From: Gremmenia infestans
Lineage: Eukaryota > Ascomycota > Leotiomycetes > Helotiales > Hamatocanthoscyphaceae
Direction of reading: 5' to 3'
NCBI GenBank assembly: GCA_032629725.1
Contig: JAFEVB010000022.1
Location: 434,001 to 498,000 of the forward strand
DNA: 64,000 nucleotides
The notes below the pieces were generated by a model. That model ran no database searches and was not told the DNA's origin. It saw only the letters and a program-made list of their open reading frames with translations. A program made the position numbers and the translations under genes. Below, in pieces: positions 45,469 to 58,156 of this stretch. Positions within the stretch are counted from its first letter, which is position 1. The number at the start of each line of letters is the position of its first letter.

Positions 45469-48400
45469 GAGAGTTATTGGAACAGTTTACTCTAGATATC
45501 CACCCTTCGCGTGCACGTGGGAAACATGATACTGACGAAGCTTCTTTTATGCCCTTGGTCGCCTACACCTACAAGTTTTCCTATCGTACATGCCGATGAA
45601 CCCAATCATCACTTTTAGTGGGTTTCAGAAACACTTACTTGAAGTGTTGACGGGCTTAGTCATGAAAGGGAAGTTAGAGATCCCGCGCTTTTGTGCAGTG
45701 GCCTCGTTAAGTAGCCCTTTCATTGTGACGAACGGAGTACTTTTCATACGAAAAGAACAGAGCTCATATCATGATTTCTCAAGATGAAACCTGGCGGTAA
45801 TTTGTCTGCGGCAATAGCGTCTTCCTCCTAAAAGGTTCAGACTGGCTAGTGTACCTGCGCCTCAGTCAGTCAAATTTTAACTTGGTTCGCATCTTCTCTT
45901 CGAGTCCCGATTCAGAATAGCAGGTGCGAAGCTCAAGCCATGATATGACTAGTTGTCTTCTATTCCGGACGGAATGGCGTGTGGATTAGGTCTTGAAGGT
46001 CCTTTTTATGCGCGACTTTATTTGCGTTTCCCCGTACTGTTTCCGTCCATTCAGGGGTAGTCTGGGCTATTTCAAGTGGGCTCTGAGCTATAGTCTAAAA
46101 GTATCAGCTGAAACATAGAATGGCGGGCCCCCAATGTTGATATGAGCCTCTGAGGTTGAGCTCAGTAGAGCTTGATCGACTTGAGCGATAACTTAGTGGT
46201 CGAAATGGGTTCTGTCGAAATCCCAATTCACAGAGCTGTCGCGCAGATTTTGTTGGCGAGTGCGAACGAGCTGGATGGACCCACCAGAGACTCAAGTGAG
46301 AATTCGTTGACTAGCAAGTAATCACTGAAGTCGCTGGCCGCTGAAGTGCTCAGCCGAGAATTCCGTGAAGCTTGTTGATCGTTGAATTGTGGTCAATGAA
46401 CGAGGTGTAATCAGTGTAGATTTCTGGACAGGAGTCGCTTCTATTCTTCTTAGAAGAAGAAATGTTGATGAGGTAGGATAGCTCCATTACCGAACCCATT
46501 TAGTCGTACAGTACCATTCATTCTTTGATTTCTTTCTGCATGTCGAAGGGGAAAGCGTGTATGGCGCGGTTGATTGTTTTTATTGCAGGGCGCTATTCAG
46601 TCTTCAATTTGGTTATGCATACTCAATGGAAAGCGTCGAACTAATTGTGCTGCTCGTCCCTTGCGAAAGCCATCGAGTTGCTCCTCATCGAGATTCCTAG
46701 GACTGCCTTTTCCCAGAAACTCGATACATCAAGTCCTTGGGGGTGTCAGTTTCTAGTTCGAATTTGCAAAATAGACATAGCAATCTCAAACCGTGTGCGT
46801 TTTCGAAGTTCGTGTGTAATAGCTGGTATGGCGTTGAATCCTATCCGCGCCGTCGTGATGGGATGGATGGATGGACGTCTGATTCATGCCTTTGTTGGGT
46901 GAAACTCGGTCACAATTGACTGGGACAATCATTCTTCTGACGTTTGCGGCTTTGGATTTTCTTTCAGTCATCGAAATGTTTGATTCATATTGCGAAGTTC
47001 CAAGACTAGGCGAAGCCGAATTCAAGTCAAAGTTCGGACTTGATCCGAGTTCAAGTTACACGCGTTGAGGCAAGCCTCCTGCTCAAATTCATTGATTCCC
47101 GGTTGATTGGAGCCAACCAGGGCCTCGACGGCTATGACTCTGTGGCTCTGATAAACTCGCCGTATCAGGTCGAAAGTCGGGATTCGGGTCATTTTCAGTT
47201 TGACTCACTCTAGTCAACGAGGCCTCGGTTGCAATGATAAACTCGCGGTGTTTGGTAGAGTGCGGATCTATATTAATTCGAGTAGAACTCATCTAACGTA
47301 GCCAATCACGCAAGCTATTGTTGGTATGTAGTCAAGAATAGCACTCGGCGAAGCCTCCAATACGTGTAATAGAGTGGTTCTTATTTTCCCATTTTATGTT
47401 TTCTATTTGCTTAATTAGGAGGTTGTTTTGCGACGCTCAAAGGATTGGAGAGGTACAATATTGAGTTGTGTACACTGATTTGGTTGAGGTACTGCCATCC
47501 GAAAGGACCAACAATGGCTGTGCAATTTTACTTTCTAAATAATTTGAAATTGGGATTCATGATCGTTTCAAGACGCAAGATCTATTTTTGAGCACAGAAG
47601 ATGGGCCAGTGGGAGTCTTTTTAAGCTTCTGTCCATTCAAGCCCTGTATTGATAATCGTGGCCCACTTTTCGAGAAATAATTGGCCAGAAACTCAGCATA
47701 ACTGCTTGCTGGGGGAGTTTTGACAATCAATGGATTGCCCAGTCTGCCTTGAGTATTGTTCATGCGATTCCTGGTCTTTGCATATAAATCTCGCAGGGCG
47801 TAAAGTGTTGCAATTATTGGAGATGATTGGCTGGCACTCCTTCGCTCGTAGTAGGATGCTTATCTAAGTTAGCGGCAACTCTATGACAAGGATTGTTGAA
47901 ACAATCCTTACGCTATCAGACAGACGAGCTCGAGCCACTGTTGATAACGATACTACGAATATCTATTTCTGGGGGCCAAACCCCTCTCCACTCCACTTCC
48001 TAAGTTAAATCCTTCCCAGCGGCAAGGGTAACAAAATAACGTTCTCCCAAGAGGGTCCCAAGGGGGAAAGGATAGTTCTGTAGAATCCTCTTCCGTCGCA
48101 ACAATGCATTGTTAGGTGGGCCAGTGCTTCGGGACCGGGCCGTGGTACGTGGTATAATAGTGCTCATCTTGAAATAAACATTCTCAAGCGACATCGGCAG
48201 TTTTAGAGGTGAAAGGTAAATTAGGAATCGAGATTTGATTTTAAAAAAGGCATCATTGGCTTGGCTAGCAGATCTTTCGAGGCGAACGCCTAAATAGAGT
48301 AAGCAAGTGCGACAGATATCTACGATGTTGTTATTTGCAGTCCTATGTCTGCAGTGAACGAGTACTCAAATAGACGGGCCTTGATAGAGACGGCTCCCTG

Positions 48401-49432
48401 AAAATCCTCTCGCTGGTTGTTTGTCATAATCGCATGCAATACAAGCTGTTTTGGGAGTTATCGCCTACTTGCGTTGCGCATAGAAGCTAGACAGCCTTGA
48501 GTGCTGTGAAGCGTATTGTGATGAGGAATATGTCTCCTACGTGCAAGAGCATTCGGGACTTATTACACGGAGCCGAAGGTACTTCTTCACCGAGATACAA
48601 CCACCACGTGGGGATCCTACATTAGATGGTTTACGGGGAGTGAATAATGAATGAATTCCTCCTGTAGGAGTCTAAGACTATATAGGACGGCGCTAGCATA
48701 TGCTAGGGTGGTCTAGTGGTATGCACAAGAGATATAGCGGTCTAAGTGCGGTTGGAATATGTGGATCTACAGGGCTTCCACGTTGCATTTCAGTCTTTTA
48801 TTGATGCTTAACAATCCCTGTATAAGTGCGGAGTACCTCTGGTGGGGTGTGTACAACTTTGGGTTGCGTGTGAGCCGGCCGAATGTCCCGGTCTGCAGAC
48901 TGTACATGGCTAACAGTTTTCCAGGGTGCTAAAGTACAAGGGCATAATACATCAACATTCAGGAGCGTCTTGTAGAACAGTAAGAACATCAACGTGATGA
49001 TACCTGCATGGTGCTCGGTACTAGGATCCGAGGGAGCTCGTGCTCGCACTATGAGAACTACCATTACGGCGTAAAGACGCAAGATCTACCGATAGGGACT
49101 TGTAGGGTTCTTTCCCAAGCTCGCTACAAGACACCCAATTATAGATTAGGGATTATGTCACGTACATTAATCTGATAGTCAACTTTAAATGTCCATGCCA
49201 GAGCCACACCGAAACCAGAGGAACCGCAGCAATATCTGAAACCAAAAATCCGCGAGCAAACCCCCGGTCCCTACAGGAGGATGTGAAAAGGATATCAAGT
49301 CTTATTTTGGTTGTTACTTATGTCGTGGAAGACCTCAGTCGAATCAATTCTCTAAAAGAAACCGGAGAACATCACAAAGTTCAATATCTGCGAGCCTACA
49401 TTAGTGTCTTACGAGAAAACTCCCTATTCACA
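45469..49432. other. Gene-poor segment, about 4 kb
   Basis: No gene could be supported. Small ORFs exist (for example minus strand 47557-47763 and 48000-48194) with protein-like but unidentifiable sequence. A perfect hairpin lies at 47888-47909. Near 47110-47290 two diverged stretches share TGATAAACTCGC. Relict transposon sequence is possible, but no diagnostic motif was seen. Confidence 0.45.
47888..47909. repeat. Perfect inverted repeat, 10-base arms, 2-base loop
   Basis: AAGGATTGTT and AACAATCCTT flank GA. The arms are exact complements. It lies in non-coding sequence with no adjacent gene end. Confidence 0.8.
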
Positions 49433-50650
49433 ATGGCCCCAACGCTTCGAGCCTCATGCGATTCGTGCAAGCAAGCTAAAGTCAAATGCACCAAGACAAA
49501 GCCCCAATGTGCAAGATGTAAGTAGTGCTTCTTGGTTTGGTCAGCTGGTTGCAGATGATCCCGAAGACGCTTCTTGAAAGCTGGGATATCTCACTGCTAT
49601 TAGTCGGTACAATGAAGCCATTTGCTGACTGCATGCATCACTTAGGCACGAAACAACAAACTTGCTGCGTCTATGGCATTTCTTTACGAACTGGCAAAAG
49701 AATATACCAATATCAGCAACATCAGCAACATCAACACCAGGTGCAACAACAAATTAGTCAACCAGAACCAGATGTTATCGACGCTCGTCAGTTTCCAGAT
49801 GACTGGTCTTGGGATTATCCAACTCCCTCTGCCCCTTATGTAACAACTGAGGTGGAAACACCCCAGTTGTTCAAATCCGATGTCCCTTGCCAGCTTGAGT
49901 ATGCCTTTACTCAAGACCAATACCATCCATTTCCAATACCAGACTTGGCATACGCGAATTCAAAACTCATGGACTTCTCGCACATGCCGAACCACTCGCC
50001 CGCGCTTTCGTCATCCACTCTTTCTTATTCGGCAGAAGAATCGAGTGCTACAGCCAGTTCATGTCATTCAAACCGCTCACATTCAATAACCTCGCAACCA
50101 TTTCAGCCATGCAACTGTTTTCAGACAGTGATCCTAATGCTCAGCAAGATGCAACAGCTCTCAGAGTCGACGCATCTAGCCGTCGAAGTTGCACTGAACT
50201 ATAACATAGAGGCTATAAATCTTTGTCTGTCAACTCTCCAGTGCGTGTGTGCCGGTGAAAGCAGTATTGTTCTGCTAGTAGGGTCTCTGATTGCAAAGAT
50301 CATCAGCCTCTATGACATGCACTGTGTAGCTGTAAGAATCACCCCGCAACTCGGACCCAACGCAATAACTAACGGGATCTTAGTTTAACAACGTAGACCA
50401 CAACGGTCTATACCAAGATACGATGTGTAATTTTGAAACCCACCTCAGACTTGACTCATACGGTGTCGTCGCATCCCTCGAAGAGACGTTGAAGACGGAA
50501 GCGGAAAATCTGCTCTCTCACTTGAGAGGAATCGACGCTCAAACATTCCCGAATCATGAGATGATGGTCTGCAAATTGATGGCGGTGTCTCTCTTCGAGA
50601 GGTTCAAACAGCCACATGGGGACGGAGCCAACGCAGGCAGATTACCGTGA
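49433..50650 (+). CDS. Zn2Cys6 transcription factor, AflR-like
   Basis: Exons 49433..49517, 49646..50331 and 50384..50650 give 345 residues. The cluster is SCDSCKQAKVKCTKTKPQC followed across the intron by ARCTKQQTCCVYG: cysteines at 9, 12, 19, 26, 29 and 35/36, with the CVYG ending typical of AflR-type regulators. A His/Gln run (QYQQHQQHQHQVQQQ) and a Ser-rich linker follow. The C-terminal half, CNCFQTVILMLSKMQQLSES then AGESSIVLLVGSLIAKIISLY, resembles the aflatoxin-regulatory-protein domain. The second intron (52 bases) removes a frame end and adds 89 codons. AflR-like factors usually sit in and control secondary-metabolite clusters, but no synthase is in this window. The DNA-binding domain is missed if the first intron is not removed. 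Confidence 0.75.
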
Positions 50651-52059
50651 AGACACCTTGGTCCGCGTGTCGAATGAATGGCCAACAATGAAGAAGAAAA
50701 GAATATAGGGACGGATGGAACATCTTGTGTTCCGTGTGTGATATTGCGACAATGGTGCTGCGACCGGGCTCGTGGTGGCCGAAAAAATCGGCTCCCATTA
50801 TGGCAGCCTTCTGTTCTGATGTTTCGCTCGGCTGGGAACCTCAGAAAGCGGTGCTGCTGTTTCTATCAATGACGATCCGAGTACAGGAGAGAGTGCTAGG
50901 AGTTCGGAGTACACCTGCTATCTTGTTGGGCATGGGTTGCCTCCTCTTTATAGGGATCTAGGCTGGTCTAGTGGCCCTTCCTCTCACCAGAATCATTTGG
51001 GTCCCAGTCCCAGCTAGAATTAAAGGGAAGGTGGTTATTGTATATCCAGATATGTTGGAATAAGATATAGATCAGAAGGCAAAGAGACTTCGGTGTTAGG
51101 CAGGAAGAGAGAATGTTGACTCATCTACTCGAGGGGAAATGAGATTTGGCGTACGGAGTTAGACAAGATCCTAGAAATCCGAAATGTATTTTCAGTCATT
51201 CAACTGTATCGAAAATCGAATTAGGGGGCAGAAAATTCTTACACACATATGACCGAGATTGCTAATTTCAAGTACTAAGAATATCTGGACCCAGCTGTGA
51301 CATTTTGCTTGCTTCAAGGTCAACTCCCCCTTGTTACATTTATCGCTGGTGGAGACTATAAATTGCTACATTAAACACACTGGGGAATTTGGTCGTTTTG
51401 GCAACCAATTTGGAAAAGAAAGGAATGAATAGAGCAATAATTGAGATGGAACGAGCCGGCTTTTGTACAAACGGATCAAATAGATGTTAATCTCTTAGCA
51501 GCAATTCTCATTTAGACACGCATACATACATACTGCGCCGACTTTTGTGAGGATTATGCTTCTACAGTTATACCTTGACCATCAAAGCCATAATGATCAG
51601 GTACTGTAGCTCGCAGACGATACGGCTAAGCCATATATCGCCAGCATTTCTGTTTTTCTGAACTCAGACAATGGCAATGAAAGCTCCCTCCCCATGCAGC
51701 ACCTGCAGAGACCATAGATGAATGCTTTGGCAAATGCGAAAACAAAATCCCCCAATTCAATAGTCCAAGCAAGTCATGCACCCTTCAGAAATATAAATAT
51801 CGGTTCATACTCTCAATTATCATCTATTATCCTATCCCATTGGTTCCAACCAGTCCACCCACCACAGAGAGAAGAGATTGAACTCCCCCTATTCGTCCAT
51901 ATACGCCAGTTGACGCCCACACCCTTATAAAAAGCCCCGCAGCATAGAATTCCGGAATACCCACGAGAACACAGACAACGCCAAAAGCCGATGTGGCAAG
52001 CTAGAGTGTACTCCTCGAAAATTGAAATCATATCATGCAATCGTCTTCTTCATACATTT
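50651..52059. other. Intergenic between converging genes
   Basis: 1.4 kb without a supported gene. Short ORFs at 50678-50961 (plus) look random. The last 400 bases are the probable 3' UTR side of the SIP5-like gene. Confidence 0.5.
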
Positions 52060-54732
52060 TCATTGTGTGACTACACTCGAGACCACTTCATCACTTCGCC
52101 ACCCCGAACCGAGCTGCTTGCTATCGTCGTCGTCGTGGGCAGCTGAGGGAGTTTCAGGTGTGATCATAACCTCCGGAGTCGGTGTCTGAACTGGAGTTGC
52201 GGTTTGTGAGTGTAGTAGCGTTGTTTGCCTCGTCTCTCGAGTTCCTTCTTTCGCAGGGTTATCGACTTTCAAAGTAGCGATACTCGATTCAAGCCCCGTA
52301 CTTGCGTTCTCCTTGGCCTTGTCACTAGAGCTTGCGCCACCTTCGATATGTTCAACGTGGGTTGGAGAGTCTTTAGTGTCCTCATTGCTGATCATAGCAG
52401 CTAGACTGGTGAAGTTGAATATAGGCTCCATGCCAGCTCCTCCCGCTTCGTCGCCAGTATCCGGGGTGCCAGCTGAGTAGCCGGCAACATTAGTGCCAGA
52501 AGCATTAGGAGACTCTAAATTCGATGATGATCCATCACCGTGGTGGCCGTTGTGAAGACTATTAGGGACAGAATCCATAAATGAAGACGCAGGACTTGAA
52601 GCATTACTCATCTGGCGAAGGTGGGATGGCTTATCGGGAGCTGTAGTAGGAGAAGGCGCAGGTTGGTAGGATTCGTTGGACGGGAGATTCGATGTATCGA
52701 CAAGTCGAACGCCAGAAAAGCTATTGCTAGTACTGCTTTGACCCTGCGAAACACCCATGGACGCAGCAGGGCTGCTGACACCACGATCAACACCTTTGCC
52801 TTTCAGATCTGATGGATCTGATGGCTCCACATTCTCAGGGGTCACCTCTCTTGCCAAGTTGCTTGCACCACTGTTGCCCCTCCTCCTGCCAAGGCCAAGT
52901 GTAGACAAGCTCAATGTACTGCCGCTAGCAGAGCTGGGTCCACTCCCATATATTTTTCTTTCTTTCTTCTCTTTCTTCTTCTCTTCCTTGGCCTTCTTCT
53001 TCGCCTCTTTTGCAGCCTCCTTATCATTTTTGCGTTTCCTTTCGTCTTCAGCAGCTAGACTTAATCTAATAGCTTCCATCATCATCATATCTTCCAGATC
53101 TTCCATCCTATTTCGGCGTCTGGAACTTCCACCTGCTCGTGACTGGGAAGCTTCATCAGATGCTCCTTGTCCAACTTGATCCTGAACTGCTGTGGAGGGC
53201 GTTGCTGATCCACTTGCTGCGGGGCTATCACCCCCGCGATGTCTACCAAAAGTCCTTCGAGATGTGAACCCAAATCCTCGACTCTCTGTGTTGCCATTTC
53301 CTATCAAATAAGCTGCAGTGTGTAGAGCTGTAGCGGCCGCTGACCGCCGCTGCTGATGTGAGCGAGCACTTGAAAGCTTCGTGGCCCAATCCGGTCGTAT
53401 CTTATCAATGGTTACTACAGTTGGGGCATCCGCAGAAACTGATGTCGTCCGTCGCTTGTGCGTGTTGAACGCCTGAGCTGGGGGTCCATTTGACGCGAGA
53501 GAAGAAGAGGATGACATAGCGGAGGAGAGGTCATTTACACCAGTGGAGTTGGCGTATACAAGACCACGCCGGAAGGGGGGAGGGGTATATGTAACACCAA
53601 AGTTCGGCACCTGACAATATGGGCAACGTGCTGGTTCTGAGACTAGAGTTTCCGGTTCAGCGGCCGATTCAGAAGGTGCAGGTGTGGGTGCTGATTGGGA
53701 TGGGTCCGCATGCTCTGGCGGATGGGGATCCGGTCTTTTAATTTGTACAAAACATTCAGAGCAGATTGGCTGATCGCAGCATCGAGTTCTGTTGAGCCAT
53801 GGCGGATAGTCCAGAAAGCAGATGGAGCATTCTATAGCATCCTTATACAAAAACACCTCAATATGCTGCCCATTGACAAAGGGATCTTTCGGAAGCTGGA
53901 TTTCGCGGGGTGTAATTTCCGCAGGTGATGGGTTCTTTGAAGAGGTAGTAAGGGAGGCCAAGGTCTTTGATCGCGGACGGAAAGGGAATGATGATTGTGG
54001 AGGCGAAGAGGCAACTGGTGAACCTGGAGAAGAGGGGGCGAATGCAGGATGCGAAGGAGAGAGTGCGGAGGTATCAGATCCGGCAGACTGAGACCTTGAT
54101 GTTATAGGAACCGTGAGATTCTGTACACTCGGGTTTGAGGCATTCGGACATTCGGAAGAAAGGGCATTTCTGAGTTCGGGGGGTATCTCATCTGCTGCAG
54201 GAAGTGGAAGACCTCTTGCCACGGCGACTATCTGATGTTCCGCCCATTCGTTGCTGAAATCCTCGAGTCCTCGGAAAAAGGGTGCAATTCGTCGTTCGAT
54301 CTAGATCATGTTAGCAAGAGTTCTGTGACATGATTTGCTAACCGTCCATACCATTAATTGCCTAACGATGCTTTTATTGAAATCCTCAGGGCCGGAGTAG
54401 ACACCCAGGGTCACCAGATATCCACCATCAACATTCTCTTCTTGCAGACTCCTCTCCCTCTCTTTTATCCTAGCCACTCTCTCCTTCTCCAACTTCCGTG
54501 CTTCTCTCTCCTGTTTCGTCTCCCGACGTTCCGGAGCCTCATTACTGAGGTTACTGATCCCTAGAAAGGATAAGTCAGGGCGGCTACCCCTCCCAGACCG
54601 TGAAGAATAGGGATGTGAGTGATGCCTACCGGTTGGAGAGGTTGGCCCACTGGTCCCGCCGGCAGAGTCAGGACGTCTATTAGATGATGCCGAGTCGGGC
54701 CCCCGCGATTCCTTTGTGCTATTGTTGCCCAT
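52060..54732 (-). CDS. SIP5: SIP5-like RING-type protein
   Basis: Exons 54352..54732 and 52060..54300 give 873 residues; the 51-base intron has a GTATGG donor, GCTAAC branch and TCTAG acceptor. The start MGNNSTKES has Gly2, fitting N-myristoylation. The N-terminal part ends with the conserved VDGGYLVTLGVYSGPEDFNK and RQLMIERRIAPFFRGL across the splice. A zinc-binding part has CSIC near residue 285, CCDQPICSECF and CPYC near 353, followed by NFGVTYTPPPFRRG. A Lys/Glu-rich coiled stretch (KEAKKKAKEEKKKEKKERK) follows the middle region, and the C-terminal third is Ser/Pro/Asn-rich and disordered. Yeast Sip5 interacts with Snf1 kinase and Reg1/Glc7 phosphatase in the glucose response. A ubiquitin-ligase role is inferred from the RING-like cysteines only. 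Confidence 0.88.
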
Positions 54733-56367
54733 CTTTGCAAGTTGACGATCCGCATCCGCATCTGCAGATCAACAGGTCATGGAGAATGGGGTATAGCAGA
54801 TAGACGCCGAGTTGGCGACAGACACAGCCGGAATGCTGTTATTGGGATTGGTACTAGTATGGGGGTTGATTGGTACTGACAGGCAAAAATGCCAGCCCAG
54901 ACGTGGAGTCGTTGGGTTTATGCAAGTCTCGAGAGGCGTGCGTGGGGACGGAACTATTTGTGGTAAGGGTTGCTTCGTACGGAAGACACACGAGCTGGTC
55001 TCAGATAAAGGTTCAAGGCTAGGGGAGAAGGCAAGTCATCCGGTAACGACGTGCTGTACCTCTCGCGTGGCAGTTGGCCGATTTGATAGATTTTAAGTGG
55101 GGGTGTGAATTTGAGGATGTGTGATGATATGCACATGGGGAGGGATTTAAACTCAATGAAGTTATTGTTGTTGTGGTTGTTGTCTTATTATCTTATTGCA
55201 TTGCAACAAGCAGAGCAGGATGACGCTTGTCGCAAACGGCCGGCATTATCGGCACTGACAGCTATCGCAACCCCAGTACTATACCTACATAGGATAAGTA
55301 CCTACGTATTTCAGAAGTGTTTATTACTAAGAAGGTACTGATATTTCCTTCTCCTCTACTTTTATAATTTTTATAAGACAAGAGGAAATTAATGAAACTC
55401 TTGATGACATAGATTGCTACTGTTACTACTGTAGTGGTCTGATTTCCAGCTTTCTGATTCTGTACCTAGGTACACTCTTTTGATAAATACAATAAACTCT
55501 TTGCTTTGCACAATATAATTTCCGAAGTCGCTGAAAGTTTTGATACCTGCACGTGTATCTCAAAATTATTTCCCTGGTCAAGCTTTGGTGTCGCTTCCAA
55601 TCTCGGTTTACTCTGCATGGAAACCTCGGCCATACAGCCTGAATCCCTCGTGAATAGCGGGGACGGTGAGCTTCGAAATATCAACTACCAGCCAGTACCT
55701 AGCGGGTACTGAGCTGAAGATTCCTCTCGTTCCTTGCTTCTAGTCGCGCTATTCTAGACCTAAAAGACAACACGTCGTTGGTTTTACCTGTATTCACGCG
55801 AATCATTAGCTAGCCATCCTTGTCTGTCTTGGGCCATAATTGAGGCTGTTGAAACGGCCTAATCTAACCTAGTGCCAAGGAAGCATTCGTTGGCAGCTAT
55901 TTGTATCTGCTATCCCTATTTCGAATTACAGGTTTTATGTCTTTCTTTTGCTTCTAGCTTGCATTGATATAATGTTCCTGTTGATGACGACCAAATCAGT
56001 GCTTGGGAAGCAGCTAAGTCTAGAGGTATTTCGACACTGAAGGATGCATTTATGGCATTGCGAACACAGCTCTAAACACCAGGTTAAACAGGCTTTACCT
56101 CGAAGGGGAGTCAAGTCAATTTTCATGCAGACATGTGCCTCTCTTTTCACGCTCTTGTTTTCTCAACTCAAGTGAACAACTGAGTTGAAATATCCCTAGC
56201 ATTTCCAACACAATTTCGTACCAACAAGTCTAGTGCTTCTAACCAAGTCCCAGGTTCTATTCGCGTTCTTACAAGTTCATCACCATATATTGGTGTATCC
56301 AGCCCCGAACTTTAGGAAAGTCCAAATGACCTGCCCTTGCTTTCGAACCCTCCTCCCCAGTCCACAG
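54733..56367. other. Intergenic
   Basis: 1.6 kb with the SIP5-like promoter on its left side. AT-rich around 55150-55500. No supported gene or RNA. Confidence 0.5.
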
Positions 56368-56853
56368 CTACACGGCATCTGTCGGAGCCTGACAATACTT
56401 GACGTTATCTTCAAGGTCATCCGACTGGTATATCTTAGTTCTGGTTTCATCTTTGCTTGATGTCAACTCACCCAAGGCTGGTTGTACTTGCAACATGCAA
56501 CGGAATAAAATTGACTCGATGTCGAATTACTCATCTCCTTATTCAAACAAGCCCATTCGTTCTGTATGCCTATAGTGGATCCTCCAACATCATACCCAGC
56601 TAATGTCGCATTGGAACCTATATATCTTGTCAATTTTGAACAGAGTCGGCGTACAGTACGGTCAGTACTCGCGAGACTCACAGCCGGTACCGTATATATC
56701 GTAGCCTGCGGTACAGCACCCGCCAAAGAAGACGTCACTGCACACAGCTGTGCTGTTGAAATATGAAGTGGTCTCTGTTTGTCTATCGATCACCCATGCT
56801 CCAGCCGATGCTGCTGCTACCAAGGTAACCGCGAATATATTTGCATTTATCAT
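56368..56853 (-). CDS. Small secreted protein with eight cysteines in hydrophobin order
   Basis: Exons 56682..56853, 56472..56617 and 56368..56424 join to 124 residues. Both introns are good: GTGAGT with TATATAG, and GTGAGT with AACTAAG branch and ATACCAG. ATG 56853 opens a signal peptide (MINANIFAVTLVAAASAGA). The mature part has cysteines in the order C, CC, C, C, CC, C, the order that defines hydrophobins. The spacings (7, 10, 22, 17, 16 residues) do not fit class I or class II rules well, mainly because C5 to C6 is long and polar. The eighth cysteine lies in the short third exon; without that splice the protein would stop two residues after the second intron donor. It could be a divergent hydrophobin-like or another secreted protein. 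Confidence 0.6.
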
Positions 56854-58156
56854 GATCACGTGCTATTGACTTTCTCTTTGTTTTCTCTTTCCTAGGAGGT
56901 TGTGTAGAACGATACAATACTGATATCCATGGATTAGTATACATATTTATACCTTTCCATCTGGTAGAAAGTAACCAAACCTGTCTTGTATCTCTCATGG
57001 CTAATCTATTGTTGAACGGTGTGTACATCACGAGGCCAGATCCCCGCCAGAAGCAAATAAGGATAAATTATACATATCCCCAGACTTACTAGAATTAGGT
57101 TCTTCCGAGGATATCCCCACATGTCCATTCTATTCAGACCCTCCTCGGAGCCTTCGCACGAGACTTACTCGGAAGAATTATCTTTAGCCGTCGGTAACGG
57201 TCCGATGTTTCCACGCAGCACATGGCAGATGAGATGTGGTTCTGCTTTCTTGAAGGGGGAATAAAGGTAGGTATCTCTTGCATCTCTTTTGGCAGATTTA
57301 TGCCAATACCACCTGACACTCACCTCCTGGATCTAGAGCAGCCCTTGCCATATCATAAAGGTCACGTGGTTAGATATGTACCTTCTCCGTATTGTCACTA
57401 GCTACACCGCTAGTATGTTGTGCACGCACATGCACATCCCTGTACGTTACAAATGTCGCAATCGGTGAGATAAGGAAAATCGCCAATCCGAAGGTCAAGA
57501 TCGACAGGGACCCTTATCACATTTAGTGGTTGTATCAACCCCCTTCAGACTTACGCAAGCACAGAGGGCATATTGAAACAGTGCGTGCAAATGCATGTTT
57601 CCAAAAGGATTACGGATATTTTATGGTATGCTGTCTCAAATTCCGACGGGAAAACAATTAGATGTTGAGATGAAAGAAGGGTATGGATGGTGACGTCTTT
57701 GATAAGCAGAAGAAGATTAAAAAAAATAAAAGAATCTAGGGGGTCAGTATAATCGACCGCCAGATCAACCACAACACCTAATAAGATTCTGGACTACCCG
57801 ATCTAAGAATCATCAAAGCCGCATCTACCAGGGACTAGACTCGGCACCATCCCTCTCGGCGCTACTGTGCCTTATCCCCTTCTGACATCTGGACTTAAAA
57901 CGTGGTTGCCCCACTGTCTCCATTTGCTTCCGACGGCTATTAGTTTGATCTCTTTTTTCTTTCTGTGTTCACCAATTCACTTCACACGCAGTGATGCATT
58001 TCTTATAACATCCGTACCATCCCCGAGGTCCGCCACTCGACAAGCAAATCCTTCCTCACTCACAATCCCCAGAGCACGCAATCTCATCTCAGCAAACTCC
58101 CCCACCTACCCTCGAGGCTCCAGGACAAGCAACACATCCTCAAACCTCAAGCAAAC
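56854..58156. other. Divergent intergenic region
   Basis: Contains the promoters of the small secreted protein (-) and of the ARA2-like gene (+). CT/CA-rich from 57990 to 58156. No further gene supported. Confidence 0.5.

Noticed and set aside
48700..48760. tRNA-like A box (TGGTCTAGTGG)
   Set aside because: No B box with GGTTCRA follows at the right distance and the acceptor ends do not pair.
45469..49432. Transposon in the gene-poor stretch
   Set aside because: No reverse transcriptase, integrase, transposase or terminal repeats could be seen; only short unidentifiable ORFs.
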